DNA of 33,377 bases from Aromatoleum diolicum (GTDB lineage: Bacteria > Pseudomonadota > Gammaproteobacteria > Burkholderiales > Rhodocyclaceae), in contig NZ_WTVQ01000050.1 in NCBI RefSeq assembly GCF_012910955.1, positions 1-33,377 on the forward strand, written 5' to 3'. The notes under the pieces are model-generated. The model saw only the letters and a program-made list of their open reading frames with translations. It was not told the DNA's origin and searched no databases. A program made the translations under genes and the position numbers. Below are positions 8,216-15,602 of this stretch, in pieces. Positions within the stretch are counted from its first letter, which is position 1. Every line of letters starts with the position of its first letter.

Positions 8216-9169
8216 ATGTCGATGAACAAGCCGATGCCGGCCTACACGGAAATCTCCAGGCCCTTCTGGAGCGCGCTCAAGGAAGGGAAGATCGTCATCC
8301 CCCATTGCACGGCATGCGGGCACTGGATCTTTTATCCCCGTCGCCACTGCAACCGCTGCTTCTCGCACGCCGTCGAATGGCGTGAGGTTTCCGGGGCGGG
8401 GCAGGTGTACAGCTACACCATCGCCCGCATTCCGACCCTGCCCGATTTCGCCGACGAAATGCCGCAGAAGCTCGCGGTGGTAGAGCTCGACGAAGGCGTG
8501 CGGATCAACACGACGCTGGTCGGACTGGCGGAGGACGAGATCCGGGTGGGTATGCGCGTGAAGCCGGTCTTCGACACGGTGCGCAAGGACGGCACGACGC
8601 TGCTGCGCTTCACGGCCGCCGACAAGGACATGGCGACGCGCATCGACAGCTCGCCGGAAGCTGCCGTCGCCGCGTCCGAGGCCTGCACGACGCTGGCCCG
8701 CCCGCGGCGCCAGGTGCGCTTCGACGACGAAGCCGCGATGAAGGCCCTCGTCAGCGACGAATACAGCGAGTGGAGCAGCCAGGTGCTCGTCGACCAGGCC
8801 CTGATCGATGAATTCGTGAAACTTTCCGGCGACGACTACTGGATTCACACCGACCCTGATCGCGCCGCGAAGCAGAGTCCCTTCGGCGGCACCATCGCCC
8901 ACGGGGCGCTAGTGCAGATCCTGCAATCGCGACTCAGGATGCCGCTCGGATTCGAGGTCGTCGGCTTCAACAACATGGTGAATTACGGCTCGGACCGGCT
9001 GCGCTTTCCCGCGCCGGTTCCCGCCGGCTCGCGCATCCATGCCCGTGCCCGGGTCAAGGCGGTCGAACGGCTCGCGAAAGGCATGCAGCTCACGCTCGAG
9101 GTCACGACCCACGTCGTCGGCAACGAGCGCCCGTCGGTCATCAACGAGCTGGTGATCCTGTACATGTAG
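8216..9169 (+). CDS. DUF35 OB-fold / MaoC hydratase fusion (ChsH2-like, reversed domain order)
   Basis: 317 aa with two domains. Residues about 10-140 form a DUF35 module: a zinc ribbon with Cys31, Cys34, Cys45 and Cys48 (C-x2-C-x10-C-x2-C), followed by an OB fold. Residues about 165-317 are a MaoC/hydratase-2 hot-dog domain with the D-x4-H dyad Asp206/His211 and the PFGGTIAHGAL segment. It would hydrate an enoyl-CoA side chain and, with the upstream aldolase, allow retro-aldol cleavage. In mycobacterial ChsH2, as I recall, MaoC comes first and DUF35 second, so the order here is reversed. ATG 8216 was chosen over GTG 8207, which is too close to the GGGAG site. The stop is followed by a strong terminator. 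Confidence 0.8.
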   Translation: MSMNKPMPAYTEISRPFWSALKEGKIVIPHCTACGHWIFYPRRHCNRCFSHAVEWREVSGAGQVYSYTIARIPTLPDFADEMPQKLAVVELDEGVRINTTLVGLAEDEIRVGMRVKPVFDTVRKDGTTLLRFTAADKDMATRIDSSPEAAVAASEACTTLARPRRQVRFDDEAAMKALVSDEYSEWSSQVLVDQALIDEFVKLSGDDYWIHTDPDRAAKQSPFGGTIAHGALVQILQSRLRMPLGFEVVGFNNMVNYGSDRLRFPAPVPAGSRIHARARVKAVERLAKGMQLTLEVTTHVVGNERPSVINELVILYM

Positions 9170-9197
9170 TCGTCTCCTGTGGTCTCTTCTCCTCCTT

Positions 9198-9233
9198 GGC
9201 CGCTCTGCCCATCCGGGTGAGCGGCCCTTTTTT
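9198..9233 (+). terminator. Rho-independent terminator
   Basis: GGCCGCTC (9198-9205) pairs perfectly with GAGCGGCC (9219-9226) across a 13-base loop and is followed by C and six T residues. It lies 29 bp after the DUF35-MaoC stop and closes the aldolase operon. Between it and 9350 I see no further feature. Confidence 0.9.
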
Positions 9234-9349
9234 ATCCCGACGTCCCGGCCTGCGGTGTATGCGAAGGAAATTCCGTCCCTGACGCAAACGCTCGCTGTCG
9301 CAGTGCGGATACAATCCGGACGTGACAAACCTAATGGCATATCGAGCGC

Positions 9350-9646
9350 GTGAAAGAAAAGCAGCCTGCCGTCTATATTCTTGCGAGCCGGGTTAAGGGC
9401 ACGCTGTATATCGGCGTGACCTCGGATCTGGTCAAGCGCATCTGGGAACACAGGAACGATGTGATCGAGGGATTCACGCAACGGTATGGCGTTCATGTCC
9501 TGGTCCATTACGAGCAGCACGCCTCGATGGAAGCGGCAATTACGCGCGAAAAACAGCTCAAAAAATGGAACCGCGCCTGGAAGTTGCGATTGATCGAAGA
9601 TCGGAACCCGGATTGGCGCGATTTGTGGCCCGAGATCATCGGCTAG
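9350..9646 (+). CDS. GIY-YIG nuclease-domain protein
   Basis: 98 aa, almost entirely one GIY-YIG domain: VYILAS and LYIGVTSDLVKRIWEH supply the two signature strands and the conserved Arg, with Glu in MEAAITREKQLKKW. This is the small single-domain type common in Proteobacteria, whose in vivo role is largely unknown. It starts at GTG 9350, with no in-frame ATG near, and has no clear ribosome site. It is unrelated to the catabolic genes around it and lies directly upstream of three palindromic repeats, suggesting that gene and repeats arrived or spread together. Confidence 0.85.
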   Translation: MKEKQPAVYILASRVKGTLYIGVTSDLVKRIWEHRNDVIEGFTQRYGVHVLVHYEQHASMEAAITREKQLKKWNRAWKLRLIEDRNPDWRDLWPEIIG

Positions 9647-9675
9647 CGGGCCGCTGCGCCCGCCCTCGAAATCCC

Positions 9676-9995
9676 GTCACTCCCGCGCAGGCGGGAGTCC
9701 AGCCTTTGCCGTGCGTGGCCCGAGAGCTGGATGCCCGCCTGCGCGGGCATGACGAGCGTGGGGAGCGGGCGGCGGTGCGCCCGCCCTCGCATTCCCGTCA
9801 CTCTCGCGTAGGCGGGAGTCCAGCCTTTGCCGTGCGTGGCCCGAGAGCTGGATGCCCGCCTGCGCGGGCATGACGAGCGTGGGGAGCGGGCGGCGGTGCG
9901 CCCGCCCTCGCATTCCCGTCACTCTCGCGTAGGCGGGAGTCTAGCCTTTGCCGTGCGCGGCCCGAGGGCTGGATGCCCGCCTTCGCGGGCATGAC
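9676..9995. repeat. Three tandem 121-bp units of paired palindromic repeats
   Basis: Each unit carries a left 27-mer beginning GTCACTC and ending GTCCAG (9676, 9797, 9918) and a right 27-mer beginning CTGGATGCCCGCC (9727, 9848, 9969). The right is an imperfect reverse complement of the left, and each is itself palindromic (CCCGC...GCGGG). The period is exactly 121 bp (GCGCCCGCCCTCG boxes at 9656, 9777 and 9898). Copies 2 and 3 are nearly identical, implying recent tandem duplication. Similar palindromes are scattered through many beta- and gammaproteobacterial genomes as REP-like intergenic elements. The array sits between the GIY-YIG gene and the promoter of the dioxygenase operon. Confidence 0.85.
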
Positions 9996-10052
9996 GATGG
10001 CGGGGAACCGGCGACTGGGCATTGGCGTGCCGAGGAGCAACTTGTCGCCGAT

Positions 10053-10069
10053 TAGTCTCAACGGACGAT
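10053..10069 (+). promoter_or_regulatory. 17-bp regulon motif, copy 5 (toward main catabolic operon)
   Basis: TAGTCTCAACGGACGAT, the same 17 bases as copy 2. It lies 72 bp before the dioxygenase start and immediately after the repeat array, so it should control the long operon 10142-23991. Confidence 0.7.
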
Positions 10070-10141
10070 GAAGGGGGGGCGCTCCCTCGCGAAAATGGCT
10101 CACGTACCGGCAGATGCCGATAGCACAGGGGGCCAGAAAAG

Positions 10142-11032
10142 ATGATCGACATTCGCGGGTTGGGCTACTTCGTCGCTCAGACCGACAATCTCGCCGAGTG
10201 GCAGGCGTATGCACAGGACGTGCTCGGCATGATGGTCGAGCCGGCCCCGGGGGGCGGCCTGTACGTGAAAATGGACGAACGCCCGTTCCGCATCCTGGTC
10301 GTCGAAGGCCCGGAGCGCCGCTACCTGGCTTCGGGCTGGGAGCTGGCGAACGAGCGTGCGTTCGATGCTGCGATCGGCGTGCTGGAACAGAAGCGCGCGA
10401 AGTGGGAGCCGGCCTCCGCAGGTCTGTGCGAGCAGCGCGGCATGCAGGCGATCGCGATCGTGACCGATCCGTCCGGCAACCGTCACGAGCTGGGCTGGGG
10501 TTACCGCTCCGATTGCCGGCCGTTCATCTCTCCCCAGGGGGTGCCGCGCTTCGTCACCGGCGACATGGGTCTCGGCCACACGGTCCTTCCCGCGCCGCAT
10601 TTCGACGAGACGATCGCCTTTCACCGCGAGGTGCTCGGCTTCGAAGTTTCCGACATCTTCAACTTTCAGCCGGACCCGGCCGCCCCTGCGGTCCGCATCC
10701 ACTTCCTGCACTGCGGCAATGCGCGTCATCACAGTCTCGCGCTGGCCGAGTACCCCGTGCCCAGCGGCTGCGTGCATGTGATGGTCGAGGTCGATTCGAT
10801 GACCGAGGTCGGCCGTGCGCACGACCGGCGGATCGCGCACGACATCCCGCTGTCGGCGACGCTGGGGCAGCACCTCAACGACCGGATGATCTCCTTCTAC
10901 ATGAAGACCCCGTCCGGCTTCGACCTGGAGTACGGCTACGGCGGGCTGCAGGTCGACTGGTCGCGTCACTCGGCCTTCGAATTCACGCGCGTGAGCCTGT
11001 GGGGCCACGATTTTTCGGTCGGACAGCGATAA
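10142..11032 (+). CDS. tesB: Extradiol ring-cleavage dioxygenase (TesB/HsaC-like)
   Basis: 296 aa, two vicinal-oxygen-chelate modules as in type I extradiol dioxygenases. By alignment to the BphC pattern the Fe(II) ligands are His146 (GLGHTVL), His212 (VHVMVEV) and Glu263 (FDLEYGY), with second-shell His197 and His244. The C-terminal stretch SATLGQHLND...SFYMKTPSGFD...VSLWGHDF is very close to mycobacterial HsaC and Comamonas TesB as I remember them. They cleave the catechol 3,4-DHSA, the aromatised ring A of the seco-steroid. A GGGGG-rich ribosome site precedes ATG 10142. It is first gene of the long operon. Biphenyl-type BphC is the alternative and is less likely given the neighbours. Confidence 0.88.
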   Translation: MIDIRGLGYFVAQTDNLAEWQAYAQDVLGMMVEPAPGGGLYVKMDERPFRILVVEGPERRYLASGWELANERAFDAAIGVLEQKRAKWEPASAGLCEQRGMQAIAIVTDPSGNRHELGWGYRSDCRPFISPQGVPRFVTGDMGLGHTVLPAPHFDETIAFHREVLGFEVSDIFNFQPDPAAPAVRIHFLHCGNARHHSLALAEYPVPSGCVHVMVEVDSMTEVGRAHDRRIAHDIPLSATLGQHLNDRMISFYMKTPSGFDLEYGYGGLQVDWSRHSAFEFTRVSLWGHDFSVGQR

Positions 11033-11045
11033 GGACGACACACAC

Positions 11046-11924
11046 ATGGACAAGCGAATGAATGCAGCGGATGTCGTCGGCGCGCTGCGCGACGGCATGA
11101 CGATCGGGTTTGGCGGATGGGGGCCACGGCGCAAGCCGATGGCGATCGTGCGCGAGATCCTGCGCTCGCCGGTGAAGAACCTGACGGTGGTCGCCTACGG
11201 CGGCCCCGAGGTCGGCATGCTGTGCGCGGCGGGCAAGGTGAAGAAGCTCATCTTCGGCTTCGCCACGCTCGACGCCATCCCGCTCGAACCGTACTACCGC
11301 AAGGCGCGCGAGGCGGGCGAACTGAAGGAACTGATGGAACTCGACGAGGGCATGTTCCAGTGGGGGCTGCGCGCGGCCGGGATGCGCCTGCCCTTCCTGC
11401 CGACGCGCAGCGGCATCGCGACCGACGTGGTGCGGCTCAATCCTGAACTGCGCACGATCCGCTCGCCGTACGACGACGGTGAGGTGCTGATCGCGATGCC
11501 GGCGCTGAAACTGGACGTGGCCTTGCTGCACGTGAATGTCGCCGATCGCCTCGGCAACACCCTGGTGACCGGGCCGGACCCGTATTTCGACCACCTGTTC
11601 GCGCGCGCGGCCGAGAAATGCTACGTGTCTGCGGAGCGGGTCGAGGAGCGGCTGGAGCTCGACGCCGCGAGTGCTCGCTACAACACCTTCGAACGCTACC
11701 TGGTCAGCGGGGTGGTGCACGCGCCGTTCGGTGCCCATCCGACCTCGTGCCCGTCCGACTACGGCTGGGACATGACCCACTTCAAGCGCTACTCCAGCTC
11801 CGCGGCGGAGGAGGGCGGCTGGCAGGCCTACGTCGACGAATTCGTCGCGCCGGGCGAAGCCGCCTATCAGGAACGCAACGGCGGCACGGCCCGCCTCGCC
11901 ACCTTGCCGCTGCCGGTGTTCTGA
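11046..11924 (+). CDS. ipdA: IpdA-like subunit, ring-C opening hydrolase (CoA-transferase fold)
   Basis: 292 aa, the same length as mycobacterial IpdA, with matching segments MTIGFGGWGPRRKPMA, VVAYGGPEVGMLCAAGKVKK, MELDEGM and GPDPYFD. IpdAB has a class I CoA-transferase fold but acts as a hydrolase, opening the last steroid ring (ring C) of COCHEA-CoA. The acidic residue reported as essential in IpdA corresponds to Glu101 in the DEGM segment here. Cytoplasmic; it works as a complex with the next gene product, 12 bp downstream. An AAGGA site precedes the ATG. Ordinary glutaconate or 3-oxoacid CoA-transferase subunits are the alternative, but neighbouring ipdC and echA20 make IpdA strongly preferred. 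Confidence 0.92.
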   Translation: MDKRMNAADVVGALRDGMTIGFGGWGPRRKPMAIVREILRSPVKNLTVVAYGGPEVGMLCAAGKVKKLIFGFATLDAIPLEPYYRKAREAGELKELMELDEGMFQWGLRAAGMRLPFLPTRSGIATDVVRLNPELRTIRSPYDDGEVLIAMPALKLDVALLHVNVADRLGNTLVTGPDPYFDHLFARAAEKCYVSAERVEERLELDAASARYNTFERYLVSGVVHAPFGAHPTSCPSDYGWDMTHFKRYSSSAAEEGGWQAYVDEFVAPGEAAYQERNGGTARLATLPLPVF

Positions 11925-11936
11925 GGAGATCCCGCG

Positions 11937-12737
11937 ATGACCACCAATATCGATTTCACCCTTGCAGAACTGATGATCGTCGCCGCCTCCGAAGCGTGGC
12001 GCGGCGACGGCGAGTTGCTGGCGTCCGGGCTGGGCGTGATCCCGCGTCTCGGCGCGAGCCTCGCCAAGCTCACCCACAGTCCCGGCCTGTTGATGACAGA
12101 CAGCGAGGCCTTCCTCGTCGAGGAACCGATCCCGCTCGGCCCGCGTGGCGACTACAAACCGAAATACGCCGGCTACATGCCCTTCGAACGCGTGTTCGAG
12201 TGCGTCTGGGGCGGCCGTCGCCACGCGATGATCGGGCCGACGCAGGTCGACCGTTGGGGGCAGACCAACCTGTCGTGCGTGGGCGAGTACGCCAAGCCCA
12301 GGTCGGCGATGCTGGGTGTGCGCGGCCTGCCGGGCAACAGCATCAACCACATCAATTCGCTTTTCGTGCCGTCGCACAGCCGCCGCGTGTTCGTCGAGGG
12401 CGAAGTCGACATGGTGTCGGGCGTCGGCTTCAAGCCTGAGCGCTGGAACGAAGGCGAGTGCAGCGACCTGATGGAGATCCGTATCGTCGTCACCGACCTG
12501 TGCGTGATGGACTTCGACGGTCCGTCGCGCGCGGCGCGCGTGCGCTCGCTGCACCCCGGTGTGAGCTTTGCGGAAGTGCAGGAGAAGACCGGCTTCCCGC
12601 TGATCGCCGCGCTGGACATGGGCGAGACCGCGCTTCCCACCGCCGACCAACTGGCGGTGATCCGGAAGCTCGATCCGCATGATCTGCGGGCGACGGCGAT
12701 CAAGGGCAATCCTCCGGGCATCCGTGCCGCCGCGTGA
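11937..12737 (+). CDS. ipdB: IpdB-like subunit, ring-C opening hydrolase
   Basis: 266 aa, slightly longer than mycobacterial IpdB. Shared segments include LGASLAKLTHSPGLLMTDSEA-like early sequence, YMPFERVFECVWGGRRHAM, QVDRWGQTN, GVRGLPGNSINH and VSLHPGV-like LHPGVSFAEV. It is the second subunit of the IpdAB heteromer that hydrolyses the C ring of the cyclohexenone-carboxyl-CoA intermediate to a linear dioxo-dicarboxyl-CoA. It is immediately downstream of ipdA with its own GGAG ribosome site, so co-expression is expected. Confidence 0.92.
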   Translation: MTTNIDFTLAELMIVAASEAWRGDGELLASGLGVIPRLGASLAKLTHSPGLLMTDSEAFLVEEPIPLGPRGDYKPKYAGYMPFERVFECVWGGRRHAMIGPTQVDRWGQTNLSCVGEYAKPRSAMLGVRGLPGNSINHINSLFVPSHSRRVFVEGEVDMVSGVGFKPERWNEGECSDLMEIRIVVTDLCVMDFDGPSRAARVRSLHPGVSFAEVQEKTGFPLIAALDMGETALPTADQLAVIRKLDPHDLRATAIKGNPPGIRAAA

Positions 12738-12759
12738 TCGAGGAAACCAGGGACAAGCC

Positions 12760-13695
12760 ATGACCACCCCGTCGAACGATTCCGCTTTCGTCGAACGCGC
12801 CGACAGTTCGCGCTACGAGACCGACACGCCGGTGCAGTACGCGGTGCAGGACGGCATCGCCAGCGTGACGATTTGCCGGCCGGACTTCAACAACGCGCAG
12901 AACTCGCAGATGACCTATGCGCTGGATGCGGCCTTCCGCCGTGCGGTCGATGACGATGCGGTGAAGGTGATCGTGCTGCGCGGTGCGGGCAAGCACTTTT
13001 CGGCGGGCCACGATATCGGCACGCCGGGCCGCGACATCAACAAGCCCTTCGATCGCGTGCAGTTGTGGTGGGACCACACCAACAAGCCCGGTGGCGAATT
13101 CCTCTATGCGCGCGAGCAGGAGGTGTACCTCGGCATGTGCCGGCGTTGGCGCGAACTGCCCAAGCCGACGATCGCAATGGTGCAGGGCGCGTGCATCGCC
13201 GGCGGGCTGATGCTCGCGTGGGTGTGCGACCTGATCGTCGCGAGCGATGACGCGTTCTTCCAGGACCCGGTCGTGCGCATGGGAATCCCCGGCGTCGAGT
13301 ACTTCGCGCATCCCTACGAACTCCATCCGCGCATCGCCAAGGAGTTCCTCTTCGTCGGCGACCGCATGGGCGCGGACCGAGCCTACCAGATGGGCATGGT
13401 GAACCGCGTGGTGCCGCGCGACGAGCTGGAGGCCGCCACCTACGCACTGGCGGCGCGCATCGCTGCGCAGCCGCGCATGGGGCTGGCGCTGACGAAGCAG
13501 GCGATCAACCACGTCGAGGACCTGCAGGGCAAGCGTACGGCGATGGACGCGGTGTTCGCGTGGCATCACTTCGCCCATGCGCATAACGAACTGCTCTCGG
13601 GCGACAAGCTCGGCGGCTACGACGCCCGGGCAATGGCGCAGGCCAACAAGCAGGTGGCAGGAACGGGTACGGAAAAAATCGGAGAAGAGGCATGA
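12760..13695 (+). CDS. Enoyl-CoA hydratase/isomerase family protein (crotonase)
   Basis: 311 aa, longer than a standard crotonase (about 260). The fold signatures are present: GAGKHFSAGHDIG for the first oxyanion loop and MVQGACIAGGLMLAWVCDLIVAS for the second, with FFQDPVVRMGIPGVEYFAHPYEL in place of the usual catalytic-Glu region. The extra length is a roughly 20-residue N-terminal tail, an insertion around residues 86-120 and a C-terminal extension (HNELLSGDKLGG...). It probably hydrates an unsaturated CoA ester in C/D-ring or side-chain beta-oxidation, but the substrate cannot be told. It starts at ATG 12760 and overlaps the next gene by ATGA, so the two are translationally coupled. It is distinct from the EchA20-like protein two genes downstream. 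Confidence 0.82.
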   Translation: MTTPSNDSAFVERADSSRYETDTPVQYAVQDGIASVTICRPDFNNAQNSQMTYALDAAFRRAVDDDAVKVIVLRGAGKHFSAGHDIGTPGRDINKPFDRVQLWWDHTNKPGGEFLYAREQEVYLGMCRRWRELPKPTIAMVQGACIAGGLMLAWVCDLIVASDDAFFQDPVVRMGIPGVEYFAHPYELHPRIAKEFLFVGDRMGADRAYQMGMVNRVVPRDELEAATYALAARIAAQPRMGLALTKQAINHVEDLQGKRTAMDAVFAWHHFAHAHNELLSGDKLGGYDARAMAQANKQVAGTGTEKIGEEA

Positions 13696-14795
13696 ACCGG
13701 GATTACTCCATGCTGCTCAAGACTCCGCTGACGCAGGTCCTCGGTTGCCGCTATCCCATCGTGCAGACGGCGATGGGCTGGGTTGCCGACGCGAATCTCG
13801 TGATCGCGACGACGAAGGCGGGCGGCTTCGGCTTCCTTGCCGGGGCCACGATCGAGCCGCAACAGCTCGAACCGGAAATCCGCCGCGTCATCGAGGCGAC
13901 CGGCGGCAGCAATTTCGGCCTGAACTTCCACATGTTCCAGGAGAACGCCGCCCAGTGCGTCGATCTGGCGATCCAGTATCGCCTGCGCGCGGTGAGCTAC
14001 GGGCGCGGACCGGACAAGAAGACGATTGCGCGCTTCAAGCAGGCGGGCGTGCTGTGCATCCCGACGGTCGGCGCGCTCAAGCATGCGGTGAAGGCCGTCG
14101 AGCTCGGCGCCGACCTGATCACGATACAGGGCGGGGAAGGCGGTGGGCACACCGGCGGCGTGCCCACGACCATCCTCCTGCCGCAGGTGCTCGATGCGGT
14201 TAAGGTGCCGGTGATCGCCGCCGGGGGCTATTCGACCGGGCGCGGGCTTGCGGCCGCGCTCGCGGCGGGTGCGTCCGGCATCGCGATGGGCACGCGCTTC
14301 CTGATGACAACGGACGCACCGACGCCTCGCCCGACGCAGCAGCGCTACGTCGACGTCAGCGACCCGCAGCAGATCCGTGTGACGACGGCCGTCGACGGCA
14401 TGCGTCACCGCATGATCGACAACCCCTTCATCCGCCGGCTCGAGTCGGCCGGCCCGGTTGGCCGGCTCGCGATCGCGCTCAGGAGCGCTTGGGCCTGGAA
14501 AGCGCAGACCGGCATGAGCTTCGGCCACATGTTCGGCGTGCTGCGCCAGGCACTGCGCGAAGACCCGGGTTCGGTGTCGCAGACCGTGATGTCCGCGAAC
14601 CAGCCGGTGCTGCTGCAACGCTCGATGGTGCAGGGCCTTCCCGACGAGGGAATCCTGCCGAGCGGCCAGGTGGCGGCGGCGATCGGCTCGTTGCAGAGCT
14701 GCGAGGAGGTGATCCATTCGATCGCCGCCGAAGCCGAGGAATGCCTGGCACGTCTGTATGCGCCACTCGAGGCCCGGGCCCGCGTGGTGGCCTGA
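13692..14795 (+). CDS. ipdC: IpdC-like flavin-dependent oxidoreductase (nitronate monooxygenase fold)
   Basis: 367 aa with the 2-nitropropane dioxygenase/NMO TIM barrel: PIVQTAMGWVADANLV at the start, TIQGGEGGGHTGG and IAAGGYSTGRGLAAALAAGA for FMN phosphate binding, and MGTRFLMTTDA. The C-terminal half (VDGMRHRMIDN, VMSANQPVLLQ, LPSGQVAAAIGSLQSCEE) matches mycobacterial IpdC rather than true nitronate monooxygenases. IpdC introduces a ring double bond into the C/D-ring CoA intermediate so that EchA20 can hydrolyse ring D. Its ATG overlaps the stop of the upstream hydratase gene by four bases. Confidence 0.88.
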   Translation: MNRDYSMLLKTPLTQVLGCRYPIVQTAMGWVADANLVIATTKAGGFGFLAGATIEPQQLEPEIRRVIEATGGSNFGLNFHMFQENAAQCVDLAIQYRLRAVSYGRGPDKKTIARFKQAGVLCIPTVGALKHAVKAVELGADLITIQGGEGGGHTGGVPTTILLPQVLDAVKVPVIAAGGYSTGRGLAAALAAGASGIAMGTRFLMTTDAPTPRPTQQRYVDVSDPQQIRVTTAVDGMRHRMIDNPFIRRLESAGPVGRLAIALRSAWAWKAQTGMSFGHMFGVLRQALREDPGSVSQTVMSANQPVLLQRSMVQGLPDEGILPSGQVAAAIGSLQSCEEVIHSIAAEAEECLARLYAPLEARARVVA

Positions 14796-14839
14796 GGCGC
14801 GAGCCCCCAACGAGAACGATGAGAACGGAGACCCCACAA

Positions 14840-15592
14840 GTGACGAATGCAATCAAGGTACGGCTCGATGCCGGTATCGCCGAGGTGGTGATCGACAAGC
14901 CGCCGGTCAATGCGCTGGACAGCGCCGAATGGTTCGGCCTGGCGCGGCGCATCGAGGAACTGGGGGGCGAACCGGAGGTGCGCGTGATCGTGATCCGTGC
15001 CGAAGGGCGTGGCTTCTGCGCAGGCGTCGACATCAAGGAGCTCGACGCGCATCCGGAGCGCATCGTCGCGGTCAACGGCGGCAACTACGCCACCTTCAAG
15101 GCGGTGCATCGCTGCCCGGTGCCGGTGATCGCGGCGGTGCACGGTTTCGTGCTCGGTGGCGGCATCGGGATTACCGGGGCTGCCGACATCGTCGTCGCGT
15201 CGGACTGCGCGACCTTCGCGCTGCCCGAGGTCGACCGCGGGGCGATGGGCGGCGGCGCGCACCTGCAGCGTCTCTTTCCGGTGCAGAAAGTGCGCTACCT
15301 CTTCTTCACCGGCGAAAAGATCGGCGCGCGCGAGGCCGAGCGCTACGGCTTCATCGAACGCGTCGTGCCGCGCACCGAGCTGCGTGAGACCGCGCTCGGC
15401 ATCGCAGCGAAGATCGCCGCGAAGAGTCCCGCGATGATCCGCATCGCCAAGGAGGCGCTGAACGGCATCGAGGACGGCAACCTCGAGGACAAATACCGCT
15501 GGGAGCAGGGCTTCACACTGCAGGCCTACACCAGCCCGGATTCTGCCGAAACACGCCGCGCCTTTGTCGAGAAGCGCGAGGCGAAATTCTAA
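14840..15592 (+). CDS. echA20: EchA20-like ring-D hydrolase (crotonase family)
   Basis: 250 aa from GTG 14840, with the crotonase segments KPPVNALDSAEWFGLA, AEGRGFCAGVDIKEL, VHGFVLGGGIGITGAADIVVAS and LPEVDRGAMGGGAHLQRL. The order and wording of these follow mycobacterial EchA20, which hydrolyses ring D of the indene-carboxyl-CoA intermediate to give the IpdAB substrate. An in-frame ATG at 14819 is possible, but the GGAG at 14827-14830 is well spaced for GTG 14840, and that start matches the EchA20 N-terminus. Position between ipdC and the fadE genes fits the pathway. Confidence 0.88.
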   Translation: MTNAIKVRLDAGIAEVVIDKPPVNALDSAEWFGLARRIEELGGEPEVRVIVIRAEGRGFCAGVDIKELDAHPERIVAVNGGNYATFKAVHRCPVPVIAAVHGFVLGGGIGITGAADIVVASDCATFALPEVDRGAMGGGAHLQRLFPVQKVRYLFFTGEKIGAREAERYGFIERVVPRTELRETALGIAAKIAAKSPAMIRIAKEALNGIEDGNLEDKYRWEQGFTLQAYTSPDSAETRRAFVEKREAKF

Positions 15593-15602
15593 GGGGACCG
15601 CC

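Noticed and set aside
9305-9321. GGATACAATCCGGACGTG region before the GIY-YIG gene as a tenth motif
   Set aside because: Only GGACG is shared; the left half and the last two bases differ, and the gene is outside the pathway.
9676-9995. Possible CRISPR array
   Set aside because: Units are 121 bp, with spacers as conserved as the repeats and only three copies. The palindromic pairs fit REP-like elements instead.
10983-12767. 594-codon minus-strand open frame opposite ipdA and ipdB
   Set aside because: Same cause: composition is Arg/His/Ala-rich and it overlaps two confidently identified genes.
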